Shown one piece after another: positions 11,648 through 21,412 of a stretch of DNA of 64,000 bases. Source of the stretch: Garcia nutans (lineage: Eukaryota > Streptophyta > Magnoliopsida > Malpighiales > Euphorbiaceae); contig CANTUV010000003.1 of the NCBI GenBank assembly GCA_947685225.1, positions 7,076,001-7,140,000 of the forward strand, read 5' to 3'. The translations under genes were made by a program, and so were the position numbers. The notes beneath the pieces are model-generated. The model was not told the origin of the DNA. It saw nothing but the letters and a program-made list of their open reading frames with translations, and searched no databases. The stretch's first letter is position 1, and every line of letters begins with the position of its first letter.

Positions 11648-12814
11648 TGCTTTTGGTGAGTAAGTGATTGAGTTGCTACTAGATTCTTCGTCTTCGGTGT
11701 AGGTCGGATTGCCTTAAACTTTTGACCTGTCGTAATCTAGGGTTGTGAGCCAGAGAGGATCAATGATATGAGATGCAAATGTATGTATGCATGTATGCAC
11801 AAACAATAGACAAAGAAAGATAATTAGGACGTTCCTTCCAACCTTATAACATCCAAACATGAATGGCGAGTCTCTTTTCCTAGGTAATATGGTTAACAAA
11901 ATACCAACATGGAGTATCTTATTTTTTAAATAATTCTCGGACGTTTCAACTAATAGTTATATTTTCAAAAATGAAAAAAAGTTCATGATAATTCCCATTA
12001 ATTAGGCTTTAATCCATCCAACCAACTAAAGTAGCTTTTATGCTATATTGGATTAAAACTAAATTAAGAGGTTTATTATAATTAGATTTCTCACTTGAAA
12101 AAGTAACTAATGATTCATGCCAAAAACAAGCCCATGATTAATTATTCTTAGTATAAACTAGGCTCATAATTGATTTTTGGTATTTCGTAATTGACCTAAA
12201 TAATTTGCAAGCTCTTTATAAGAAAAAGGTTGGATGAAAATAATTTTGTTTCTAAGCCCATTGTAAAAAGATTTTAGAAAAAATGGATTTTGAGCTTTGT
12301 ATTTGAGTCATGAGAAAAGAGTTTTTTCATTTGTTTTTAGAAAAGTTTTATGTCCAAAGACCGCCTTGAAAAGTTTTGAAAATAGCTTTGGTCTTTTGGA
12401 TTTTAAAGAAAAATTTATTTTGAGTTCACAATGTATTTAGGTCATATTAGAAAATGAACAAATCAAATAAGCCATAATTTAAACCAAGATCAACTAAACA
12501 TAGTCAAACAACAAGCATTTGGGGTAAAAACCTAAGGAAAGTAACTAGGCCAATTACATGAGCTTTAGTCTTTGGGTTAAAAGGCTTAGGTTCCCATAGC
12601 AAGTATATACCAAATGGTACAAGGCTATGAGTGGTTATGCCATGCTCGGTCTCCATACCTTGAGTGAACGTATGGTATCCCTTACACAACACAACACGGG
12701 TAACACGGGCATCCTAACTCATGCACACGATGCAAACAAATATGATGCAATGGATAATATCATGATAAGAAAGAATAGAATAATATAAAGACCAACGGAA
12801 TCAACTTCTCTTAT
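11648..12814 (-). other. Leader (5' UTR) of Tat1
   Basis: Untranslated stretch between primer site and gag, conserved along its length in Tat2 (53953-55077) and Tat3 (60287-61686). It contains short direct repeats such as atgtatgcatgtatgc near 11774-11800. A 62-codon open frame at 12504-12692 is conserved as DNA, but it starts with GTG here, so I do not call it a gene. Confidence 0.8.
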
Positions 12815-12831
12815 CCTCAGTGGAGTCGCCA
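12815..12831 (-). other. Primer binding site, tRNA-Arg type (Tat1)
   Basis: The minus strand reads TGGCGACTCCACTGAGG, complementary to the 3' end of plant tRNA-Arg (ACG) with about two mismatches. tRNA-Arg priming is known for the Ogre/Tat group. A ~62-bp deletion relative to Tat2 places it directly against inner LTR sequence. Confidence 0.8.
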
Positions 12832-13164
12832 CTGTTTAGGCTCGGGGCCTTAGAGAACATGGGCCTAAGCCTGAAGAAAATGGAGTCGCCACCCGGACGG
12901 GCCGGGAAAAAGAAAGGGGGGATGACTCGATTCCTAAGGAATCTCCAACCCTCTAATGGGTTTGGAAAGTTGAGTACGTGTGGGGAAGGTGAGAAACGGC
13001 CCAGCACCCCCACAACACCCTGTTCATTAGAACCGGCCTCCTTTGCAGGTCTTAATATGTTAAAATTCTTAATTATAACAATATTATCCATATTACATGC
13101 AACAATTAAATAAAACATTATTATATTAAAATCAAAGCAATGTCCAAACAAAACACATAAATGA

Positions 13165-13340
13165 ACACCCATCCGAGGATAGAAACATGTCCTTACATCG
13201 TTCATGTCTAAAACTAAATAGGACACCCACCAAAAGGTGGAAATATGTCCTTTACATTGGTCCAAAATATAAAAGCAATTTAAATTACATGAAAATTAAT
13301 TAATGAGGTACCCACAAAGTGAAAACATACCTCTTACAAT
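13165..13340. repeat. Three degenerate repeats in Tat LTR
   Basis: Units begin near 13165, 13222 and 13307 and share 'cacccatccgaggatagaaacatgtcct'-like sequence, drifting to 'acccacaaagtgaaaacatacct'. The same triplet is in both Tat2 LTR parts (20309-20480 and 55487-55640), so it predates these insertions. Confidence 0.65.
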
Positions 13341-14098
13341 TTTAATACCAAAACAAACAAATAATAATCATAATAATAAAGAAAATATTCATCCATGATA
13401 AATTAAATAAATTAAGCATTAAAATTAAATAAATCAACCATCAAAACATATAATAAACTACATAATCAAATCTAAAATTAAATAAAGCAAATAAAGATAC
13501 AAATTCAAGTTTATGTCTCAATTTAGGATTCTTTAATTAATATTTAGGACTTTAGAATTTTGAAATTATTATTATTATAATTTAGGCTACTGTGAGGATT
13601 TTTGGAAAAATGGAATTGATTAGGGTTTTATAAATTTGAGAAAGTAATAAGGTTTTTGGTTAATCAAATTAGGGTTTAAGGCTAACATCATGAAATTAGG
13701 GTTTTGGAACCTTCACGGTTACTGGATTGTGGTTACTGAGTTAAGAATTAGGATTTTGATTTACTAGATTGGGTTTTAAGTTCATTGGATTAGGGCTTTA
13801 GGGTGTTGATGAACTTGTCATAAAGTTTTGAATTTTAAGAATTAGGATTTAGGAAAACTAGGGTTTACTTGATTGGGTTTTGAAAATTAATAAGATAGTT
13901 TAGGGATTTTGATATTTTGGAAAACATATTCGATCTTAGGATTTAAGAAAACAATTTAGAGTTTTATAGAAACAATTATGATTAAAGTTTGTAGAAACTA
14001 TAAAGAACATTAGGGTTTGGAGAATTAAGAAGACATTTTAAAGTTTTGGACAAAAAAGTTAGGGTTTAGATGATTAAGAAAATAGTTAGGGGAAAAAT

Positions 14099-14310
14099 AA
14101 TTTAGGGTTTTAAAGTTTTGAAAACAGAAGGACAATTTAGGGTTTTAAAGTTTTGGAAACAGAAGAACAATTTAGGATTTTAAAGTTTTGGAAACAAAAG
14201 AATAATTTAGGATTTTAAAGTTTTGGAAACAAAAGAATAATTTAGGGTTTTTGAAGTTTTGGAAACAAAAAAATAATTTAGGATTTTTAAAGTTTTGGAA
14301 ATAGAAGAAT
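14099..14310. repeat. ~35-bp tandem repeat in Tat1 LTR
   Basis: Six tandem units of 'aatttagg(g/a)ttttaaag' followed by 'ttttggaaacagaagaa'. Tat2 LTRs have only scattered relatives (around 56320-56560 and 41800-41990), so the array expanded in this copy or its close lineage. TTTAGGG inside the unit is not a telomere array. Confidence 0.85.
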
Positions 14311-15228
14311 AATTTAAGATTTTTTATAATTTAATCAATGATTTAGGCTACTGGATGATTTTAAGTTTTTAGTTTTTATAAAAAATGCAAGTGGAGCTTT
14401 GAAAACCAATTGATTAATGTATTAACTAAAGTGAACAATTAAGGTTATTAAAATAAAGATCAAGTTACTGCATATTCTTATTAATCAAAGAAAATAAAGC
14501 TACTGTGAACATATAATTTATGATTAAAGATCAAACTTGCGTAGTCGGTTCCATCAAAAAATTTATTTCTTGATGAACAATAACAAAGGCAATGTTGCTA
14601 CCTTTGATGGATTAATGATTGATGAATGCTTACTTGCTGCTAATTCCTTTTTGCCATCTCTTCTCCTAGGGTTTTCTGTCTCCTTTTTTTCCCCTTCCTT
14701 TCTGAAGTGTTTTAATGTGGTATTTATAGGAAAAAATCCAAACTTAATTCTAATTGTCCAAGGAAATTAAAATCATTTAGGAAAAGAAATCAAAACCAAA
14801 TAGAATTTGGTTTTGGAAAAATTGCGCTGGCGAAAAAAAAATTGCTGCTGGCCAAAAATTGCGAGCGAGGGCGGGCCAGCCAATTTGTCATAGAAATTTC
14901 CTGCGGCAAATTGGCTTATGGCCATTTCGCCGCAGGAAATTCTTGCAGCGAATTGGCCCAAGCCAATTCACTTTCGGCGATGAAATTTTTCGTCGCCGAT
15001 TTTTCCATCACCGATTTTTATTTATTTATTATTTTCTATTTTTTTACTGTTATCCTTTTTTTTTATTAAAAATTATAAATAATAAATACTAAAATAAATA
15101 TTATTTAATTAAAATACTACAAAAATTATTTTGGACTAAAAAATATTGGACCAAACTAGGTAAAAATTTAAGGGTCTACAGGTGTATATATTATACATAT
15201 ATAGGGTATAAGGGTGTTATATTAATTT

Positions 15229-15240
15229 TGGTATCGGAGC
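15229..15240 (+). other. Primer binding site, tRNA-iMet type (Tekay-old)
   Basis: TGGTATCGGAGC, one change from the TGGTATCAGAGC site used by many plant Ty3/gypsy elements, seven bases after the LTR end at 15221. Confidence 0.85.
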
Positions 15241-15387
15241 CTAGGTTTAGGGTTCTTAACTTAGGTGGTTTTAGAGAGAGAAAATGGGGATTTTAAATGT
15301 GGTTTTAAATTGTGATACATGCATTGGCACTGCCATTTTATCTGATCTCTGATGTGGCAATTTCTGTTGAATTTACAGATATTAGTC

Positions 15388-16660
15388 ATGGCATCTAGGA
15401 CACACTAGTTTGCAGAGGGTAGTGCAAAGAGTATAGCTCTAGATTAGGGTAGAGCTAGAGTTAGTGATGAGATTGCTGGAGAGGCATCTGCATCTGTGCT
15501 GGTTAGCAGCTGAGGAGGTTACACCAGGCTGGGTAAGACAGATGGTGGAGCTGCTCCGTCAGGCTCTGATACAACAGCCGCAGCCACAATAGTATTTACC
15601 GACTCAAAAGTATGTCAAGCTAAGGAAGTTTAGAGCCACATATTTTATCTGCACTACAGACTCGGCTATAGCAGAACAATGGCTGGACAGGGTCCAAAGA
15701 GTATTCATACAGTTGTAGGCCACTACATAGGAGAAGTTTAATTATGCCAGATCTCTTCTGTAGGGGGATGCTTTCGAGTGGTGGAAGATAGTTTCCCAAG
15801 GCATAGTTGATCCACCGGTGCTAACTTATGTTGATTTCCTACGAGAATTCGAGAAGAAGTATACTCCCCGAGAGCACAAGGATGCTAAGAAGATGGAGTT
15901 CTTGAGTTTGAGGCAGGAGACGAGGACAATGACTGAGTACCAGATAGGGTTCATCCGGTTGAGCCAGTATGTAGGGGGATTATATCAGATGAGGTTGACA
16001 GATGCTGGAGGTTTGAGGAGGGGCTGAGACCATTTGTTATGTATCATGTGGTAGGCTCTCAGTATGAGAATTTCTCTAAGTTGGTTGCAGCTTCCAGGAG
16101 TGTAAAGAAGGCACAGGGACTTGCAACAGCTGCCAGAGCAGAGGAGTACAGAGCTAGGAGACCCCAGGATAAGACAGGGTCTTCATCATCGAAGAGAGGC
16201 CGAGGGGGGATATCCTTAGAGGTTTAGTAGGAGCTAAGCGCAGCCTGGCAGGTTGTCACAACAATAGAACAGAGACCTGTAGCCTCAATGGTTAGTGCCC
16301 CAACCCTAGTGACCCAAAGACCTACTCCACCTACCTATTCTCAGTGTGGTAGGGCATATGGAGGTGTTTGTTGGAGGATTGGTGCATCAGTAGTTTGTTT
16401 CAAATGTGGATCACCAAACCATTTTATCAGAGACTATCCAAAGCCACCAGATGACAGACAGACATATATAGTAGTGTCTAGACCCAGTGTCTGAGGGTCG
16501 TGGTGGTAGAGATTTTGGTAAAGGTTGTAGATTAGGGTCTGGTCAAAGAGGATGTTCTACAATAGGGAGTAGACCAAATGATACAGGGGCCGTCACAGTG
16601 GGTTTATGTGATGCAGAGGCAATCGGATGCTTCAGTTGTCATAGCTACTATTTTTACTTT
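15388..16660 (+). pseudogene. gag: gag remnant, Tekay-old
   Basis: Begins at ATG 15388 (15388-15390), in the same position relative to the primer site as in the young Tekay, but is stopped almost at once. Recognisable blocks: LREFEKKYTPREHKDAKK (15842-15895), EYQIGFIRLSQY, ASRSVKKAQ, and a zinc knuckle CFKCGSPNHFIRDY near 16400-16440 in which the last Cys is Tyr. The gag-pol frame then drifts through several stops. Compared with 24307-25549 it is the same family at lower identity. Confidence 0.8.
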
Positions 16661-19600
16661 ATTTTGCACATTAGTTCATTGATAAACCCTGGGTCGACTC
16701 ATATATACATCAGTGCATCCATCCTGCCTGTGAGTGATTTGGATTCAGAGTCCCTAAGATTTGATGTGTTTGTTACCAATCCTTTAGGGCATAGTATTGT
16801 AGTTAGCAAGGTGCGCCAAGATAGTCCAGTTGTTGTTCATGATCAGGAGTTTCTCGGTGACCTGATTGAGATGCCTTTTAGGGAGTATGATCTAATTCTA
16901 GGCATGGATTGGTTATCCAAGCATGGGGCTATGGTAGACTATTAGCATAAACATGTACTTTGAAAACACATAATGGTAGAGATGTGGTAGTATCTGGTGA
17001 GTAGAGACACCTTTCATCCATATTTATCTCAGCTATATGAGCTAGGAGGATGATCCGGAAGGGATGTGAGGCATATCTAGCTCATGTTGCAGATAGCAGA
17101 GCAGTAGGTCCCAGCTTGACAGTATACCTATAGTTGATGAGTTTCTAGATGTTTTCCCTGATGAGTTGTCAGGGTTACCTCCTGAGAGAAAGGTAAAATT
17201 TGGTATCAATTTGATGCCTAGTACCACTCCCATCACTATCACCATCACCCCTTATCGGATTGCACCCACTGAATTAAAAGAGTTAAAGGTGCAGTTGCAG
17301 GAGTTACTTGATAAAGGGTTCATACAACCTAGTGTGTCACCGTGGGGAGCACTGAAATATTTATGAAGAAGGATGGCACCTTGAGATTATGCATTGACTA
17401 ACATCAGTTGAATAAGGTGACCATCAAGAACAAGTATCCATTACCTCAAATAGATGATCTCTTTGATCAGTTGAAGGGAGCAACAATATTCTCTAAGATT
17501 GATCTGAGATTAGGGTACCGTCAGTTGAGAGTTAGAGATGCAGATGTACCCAAGATAGCTTTTCTCACTAGGTATGGGCATTATGAGTTTCTGGTGATGC
17601 CCTTTGGATTGACAAATGCACCAGCAGTATTCATGGATTTGATGAACAAGGTCTTTAGACCATACTTAGATCAGTTTGTTGTGGTCTTCATTGATGATAT
17701 TCTGGAGTATTTGCGTAATGAGAAAGATCATGACAGGCATCTGCGGACTATGTTGCATACATTGAGAGAGAAGCAGTTATTTTCTAATCTATCTAAGTGT
17801 GAGTTTTGGCTTGATCCGCTGACTTTCCTCTGTCATGTGGTATTGGCAGAGGGTATTAGAGTTGATTCGAGTAAAGTTAAGGCTATCTTGAATTAGAGTC
17901 CACTAAAGAATGTGACAGAGGTTAGAAGTTTTCTAGGATTGACAGGCTATTATCGTCGGTTTGTGAAGGATTTTTCTATGATATCAACACCACTCACTAG
18001 ATTACTTTAGAAAGGGGTTAGATTTGTGTGGACAGATCGGTGCTAGGTGAGTTTTGAGCAGTTGAGGGACATGTTGACTCAGGCTTCTGTCCTTACGCTG
18101 CCTATGGAAGGTAAAACTTATATGATATATAGTGATCTTCACATAGTGGTTTAGGTTGTGTTCTGATGCAGGAGGGTAGAGTCATTGCTTATGCATCTTG
18201 AAAGTTGAAGCCTCATGAGCTGAATTACCCGACTCATGATCTAGAGGTTGCAGCCATAGTTTTTGCATTGAAGATTTGGCAACATTACTTATATGGGGAA
18301 AAATATTTTATTTACATGGATCATAAGAGTTTGAAGTACCTGGGTGTTCAAAGAGAGCTGAATCTTTAGCAAAGATGGTGGTTGGAGTTGATTAAAGATT
18401 ATGGTTGTTTAATTGATTATCATCCTACCAATGTGAATGTAGTTGCAGATGCCTTGAGCCAAAAGTTCATGGCAGGTTTGACTGTCTATTTGCTCTCATT
18501 GCTTGAGAGCGTTGCATGCTAGATTTGTGCTTTGTGATGATGGTGCATTGATGGCTCAATTGCAGTGGAGGCTATTGTTATTAGATCAGATTAAGGAAGC
18601 CCAGTAGGCAGATGAGAAAATCTAAAAGATGGTGAAGGATTGCCAAAAGGGGAAGAGTAGAGACTTTAATGTGAGAGATAATGGTAGTTTGTGGTGTAGG
18701 GATAGATTGTGCATTCCTAATGATGCAAGGTTGAAGAGGAAGATTTTATAGGAAGCACATCAGTCATTCTATGCTATGCATCTTGGTATGCACCCTGGAA
18801 GTACCAAGATGCATCAAGATTTGAAGCAGCACTACTGGTGGTCAAGTATGAAGAGGGACATAGCCGAATTTATATCCAAATGTCTCACTTGCCAGAGAGT
18901 TAAGGCTTAGCACCAAGTTCCTTCAGGGTTGCTTCAACCATTATCAGTGCCAGAGTGGAAATGGGAGCAATTGACGATGGATTTTGTGACTAGACTACCT
19001 TGGACTTGGAAGAATCATGATACAATCTGGGTGATAGTTGATCGGATGATGAAGAAATCTCATTTTCTTCCAGTTTGGATGGATTACTCACTTGTTAGTA
19101 TGGCTGAGTTGTATATCAATGAGATGGTGAGATTGCATGGAGTCTCAGTTTCATTAATGTCAAACTGAAATCCTCATTTTACATCGAGATTTTGGAGGAG
19201 TTTGCAGGATACTTTAGGTTCTCGGTTGCACTTTAGTACTGCTTTCCATCCACATATAGATGAACAATTAGAGAGAGTGATACAGATTCTAGAGGATATG
19301 TTGAGGAGTTGTATCATTGATTTCACTGGGAATGGGATAGGTGTTTTCCACTGATTGAGTTCGCCTACAACAACGGTCATTAGTCTAGTATTGGGATGGC
19401 ATCTTATGAGGCCTTGTATGGCAGAAAGTACAGGACACCATTTATGTTGGGATGAGGTTAGAGAAGGTAAACAGTTCGGTCCTGATTTGATCAAGGAAAC
19501 AAATGAGAAAGTGAAGGTAATTCAAGGTCATCTGAAAGCAGCTTCAGAACGATAGCAATTCTATACAAATTTGAAGAGGAAAGACATAGAGTTTAGTGTG

Positions 19601-19915
19601 GGAGATAAAGTGTTCCTGAAGGTGTCTTCGTGGAAGAAGATCCAAAGGTTTAGTCAGAAAGCTAAGTTAAGTCCTCTCTTCATAAGACCATATGAGGAAC
19701 TAGAGAGAGTTGGATCAGTGGCGTATAGATTGATTCTACCATCCTTAGACTAGATATATAATGTATTCCATGTCTCTATGCTTTGGAGATGTAGGTCAGA
19801 CCCATCTCATGTCTTATCAGTGGAGTCTATTGAGGTGAGTTTGGATCTAACTTATAAAGAAGAACTAGTGGTAATTTTGACACGAGAGGTGAAAGAACTA
19901 AGAAACAAAAAGGTG
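16661..19915 (+). pseudogene. pol: pol remnant (PR, RT, RNase H, INT), Tekay-old
   Basis: The protease site reads LINPGSTH near 16678, with Asp changed to Asn. RT runs from LPGLPPERKVKF (about 17170) through FIDDIL at 17687-17704, so the RT aspartates survive. RNase H blocks (LKPHELNYPTHDLE, MDHKSLKYL) lie at 18200-18480. Integrase has HPGSTKMHQDLKQHYWW (about 18792) and TMDFVTRLP, but the second catalytic motif is destroyed (SN-stop at 19159-19170). TAG at about 18044 sits at the position of a TAG in the young Tekay (26978). Coding sequence stops at the Tat2 insertion. Confidence 0.85.
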
Positions 19916-20625
19916 TGTGAGCGGGGATTTTTGCCCCCACTCCCGGTGGAATGGTTCTTGTGACTTTGGCTCTGTTTAGGCTCGAGGCCTTAGAGAACAC
20001 GGGCCTAAGTTCGGAGAAAATGGAGTCGCCACCCGGACGGGCCAGGAAAAAGAAAGAGGTGGATGACTCGATTCCTAAGGAATTCCCAACCCCCTAATGG
20101 ATTCGGAAAGTTGGGTACGTGTGGGGAAGGTGAGAAATGGCCCAGCACCCCCACAATGCCCGGTTCAATGGAACCGGCCTTCTTTACAGGTCTTAATATT
20201 ATAAAATTCTTAAATATAACAATATTATCCATATTACATGCAACAATTGAAATAAAGCATTATTATATTAAAATCAAAGCAATGTCCAAACAAAACAAAT
20301 AAATACTCCCATCCGAGGATGGAAACATGTCCTTTACATCATCCAAATCTAAGCTAATAAGACACCCACCAAAAGGTAGAAACATGCCCTTTACATTGGT
20401 CTAAAATATAAAAGCAATTAAAATTACATGATATTTAACTAATGAGGTACCCACAAAGTGGAAACATACCTCTTACAACATTTGGAACTCTAAATAAATT
20501 GATAAAAGTAAATAACCATTCATCATAAATAAATCATTCATCAAAGATATTAAACATCAATCAAAATAGAAAGTAAACATCCATCCATGATAAATTAAAT
20601 AAATCAAGCATTGAATTTAAATACC
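19916..20625 (-). mobile_element. Tat2 3' LTR, first fragment
   Basis: Matches 55096-55785 of the other Tat2 LTR, starting TGTGAGCGGGGATTTTTG. Similarity ends at 20623-20627, where Athila gag begins with no Athila LTR and no target duplication. About 590 bp of this LTR (equivalent to 55786-56366) is missing before it resumes at 41794. Confidence 0.88.
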
Positions 20626-21412
20626 AATTAGACCCTATGGTGGCTTTGACAGCCCAATTCGAAGCATTGAATAAAAAATTTGATTCCTTGGCTTCTTCTT
20701 CTGGGAAAGTAATGCAGGTGATGTCTTGTGAATGGTGTGGGGGTGGACATCAAAGTCAAGATTGCCAAAGTGGTAACATGTTTGCTAGGCAAGAGCAAGT
20801 AGATTATGTTGGAAATATGCCAAGGCAACAGCAGAATAACCCCTACAGCAACACATACAATCCGGGGTGGAGAAATCATCCAAATTTCTCATGGAATAAT
20901 CAAAATAATCCAAGACCTCCCCCTAAATTCCAGCAACCCCAACATCAATAAGCAGCCCCTCCAAGAAAGAGTAGTTTGGAGGACATGATGGAGAAATTTA
21001 TAGCAGCTTCTGAAACTAGGCTCCAATCAATTGAAACCACCCTAAGAAATCAGCAAGCCTCTATTCATAATTTGGAGAATCAAGTGGGACAAATTGCCAA
21101 AATGCTCAGTGAGAGACCACAAGGGAGTTTACCTAGCAACACTGAGGCAAATCCTAAAGAGCAACTTAAGGCAATTACACTAAGGAGTGGAAAAGAGATC
21201 AAGGGTAATATGGAAAAGAAAAGGGCTGAAGTACAAGAAAAAGAAGAAGATGATCCTCCTGTCACTTATGGAGAGAAAGCTGCACAAGAAAGCAGCCCCA
21301 ATTTGAAAGAATACCGACCTAGAGTATCCTATCCGGCAAGGTTGAACAAGGACAAGATTGATGCTTAGTTCGGTAAGTTTCTTGAACTTTTTAAACAATT
21401 GCACATTAATAT
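20626..21412 (+). pseudogene. gag: gag C-terminal part, Athila
   Basis: Begins inside gag at the truncation. A knuckle, CEWCGGGHQSQDC (about 20726-20765), is followed by an Asn/Pro/Gln-rich stretch and a helical segment, ETRLQSIETTLRNQQASIH, typical of Athila gag. Stops are TAA at 20949-20951 (probably from CAA) and TAG at 21366-21368 (probably from CAG). At 21413 the young Tekay is inserted; the reading continues in the same sense after 31731. Confidence 0.85.
21408..21412. repeat. Target site duplication AATAT (left copy)
   Basis: AATAT immediately precedes the Tekay 5' LTR and is repeated exactly at 31727-31731 after the 3' LTR. Removing one copy and the element restores continuous Athila coding sense. 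Confidence 0.95.

Larger units (their letters stand above)
1647..15180 (-). mobile_element. Tat1: Tat-lineage Ty3/gypsy retrotransposon, left part missing
   Basis: Minus-strand element. From right to left it shows: 5' LTR (12832-15180), tRNA-Arg primer site, leader, gag, protease with a G-patch-like segment, RT, RNase H, a second RNase H, integrase, then an antisense DUF7745-like gene and an antisense PMD gene on the plus strand. It is cut at 1646 by a Tekay-type LTR, so its 3' UTR and 3' LTR lie beyond the window. Its right terminus (gggtctaca) sits in the 5' LTR of Tekay-old, 41 bp from that LTR's end. The lineage call rests on RT motifs, dual RNase H, the tRNA-Arg primer site and antisense extra genes. 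All coding parts carry stops or frameshifts. Confidence 0.9.
12832..15180 (-). mobile_element. 5' LTR of Tat1
   Basis: Homologous to the 55096-57280 LTR of Tat2. The outer end is gggtctaca at 15172-15180, which reads TGTAGACCC on the minus strand. The inner end has lost about 62 bp, including the CTCACA terminus. The inner part is GC-richer and repeat-bearing; the outer part carries many 'tttagggtttt' words and a C-rich hairpin-prone stretch near 14870-14990. Open frames at 12801-13265 and 14773-15092 are spurious. Confidence 0.85.
15181..19915 (+). mobile_element. Tekay-old, left part (5' LTR end, primer site, gag, most of pol)
   Basis: A decayed chromovirus of the Tekay/Del type. The last 41 bp of its 5' LTR (15181-15221) match the end of the 57434-60229 LTR; the rest lies beyond Tat1. 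Coding sequence runs to 19915, where Tat2 is inserted in the segment just before the chromodomain end, and resumes at 57281. Flanks of Tat2 read aggtg (19911-19915) and atgtg (57281-57285), a target duplication with one change. More than a dozen stops make it much older than the 21413-31726 element. Confidence 0.88.

Noticed and set aside
12504..12692. Open frame of 62 codons in the Tat leader, similar in Tat3 (60399-60596, 65 codons)
   Set aside because: Only Tat3 has an ATG; Tat1 has GTG there and Tat2 is frameshifted. Differences between copies include many amino-acid changes, so it looks like conserved leader DNA rather than a protein gene.
12801..13265. Open frame of 154 codons on the minus strand in the Tat1 LTR, and its plus-strand counterparts
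   Set aside because: It crosses the LTR/primer-site boundary, is broken in the other LTR copies and matches no family.
14099..14310. Interstitial telomere array (TTTAGGG words)
   Set aside because: The word is part of a ~35-bp LTR unit and never repeats head to tail at 7-bp spacing.
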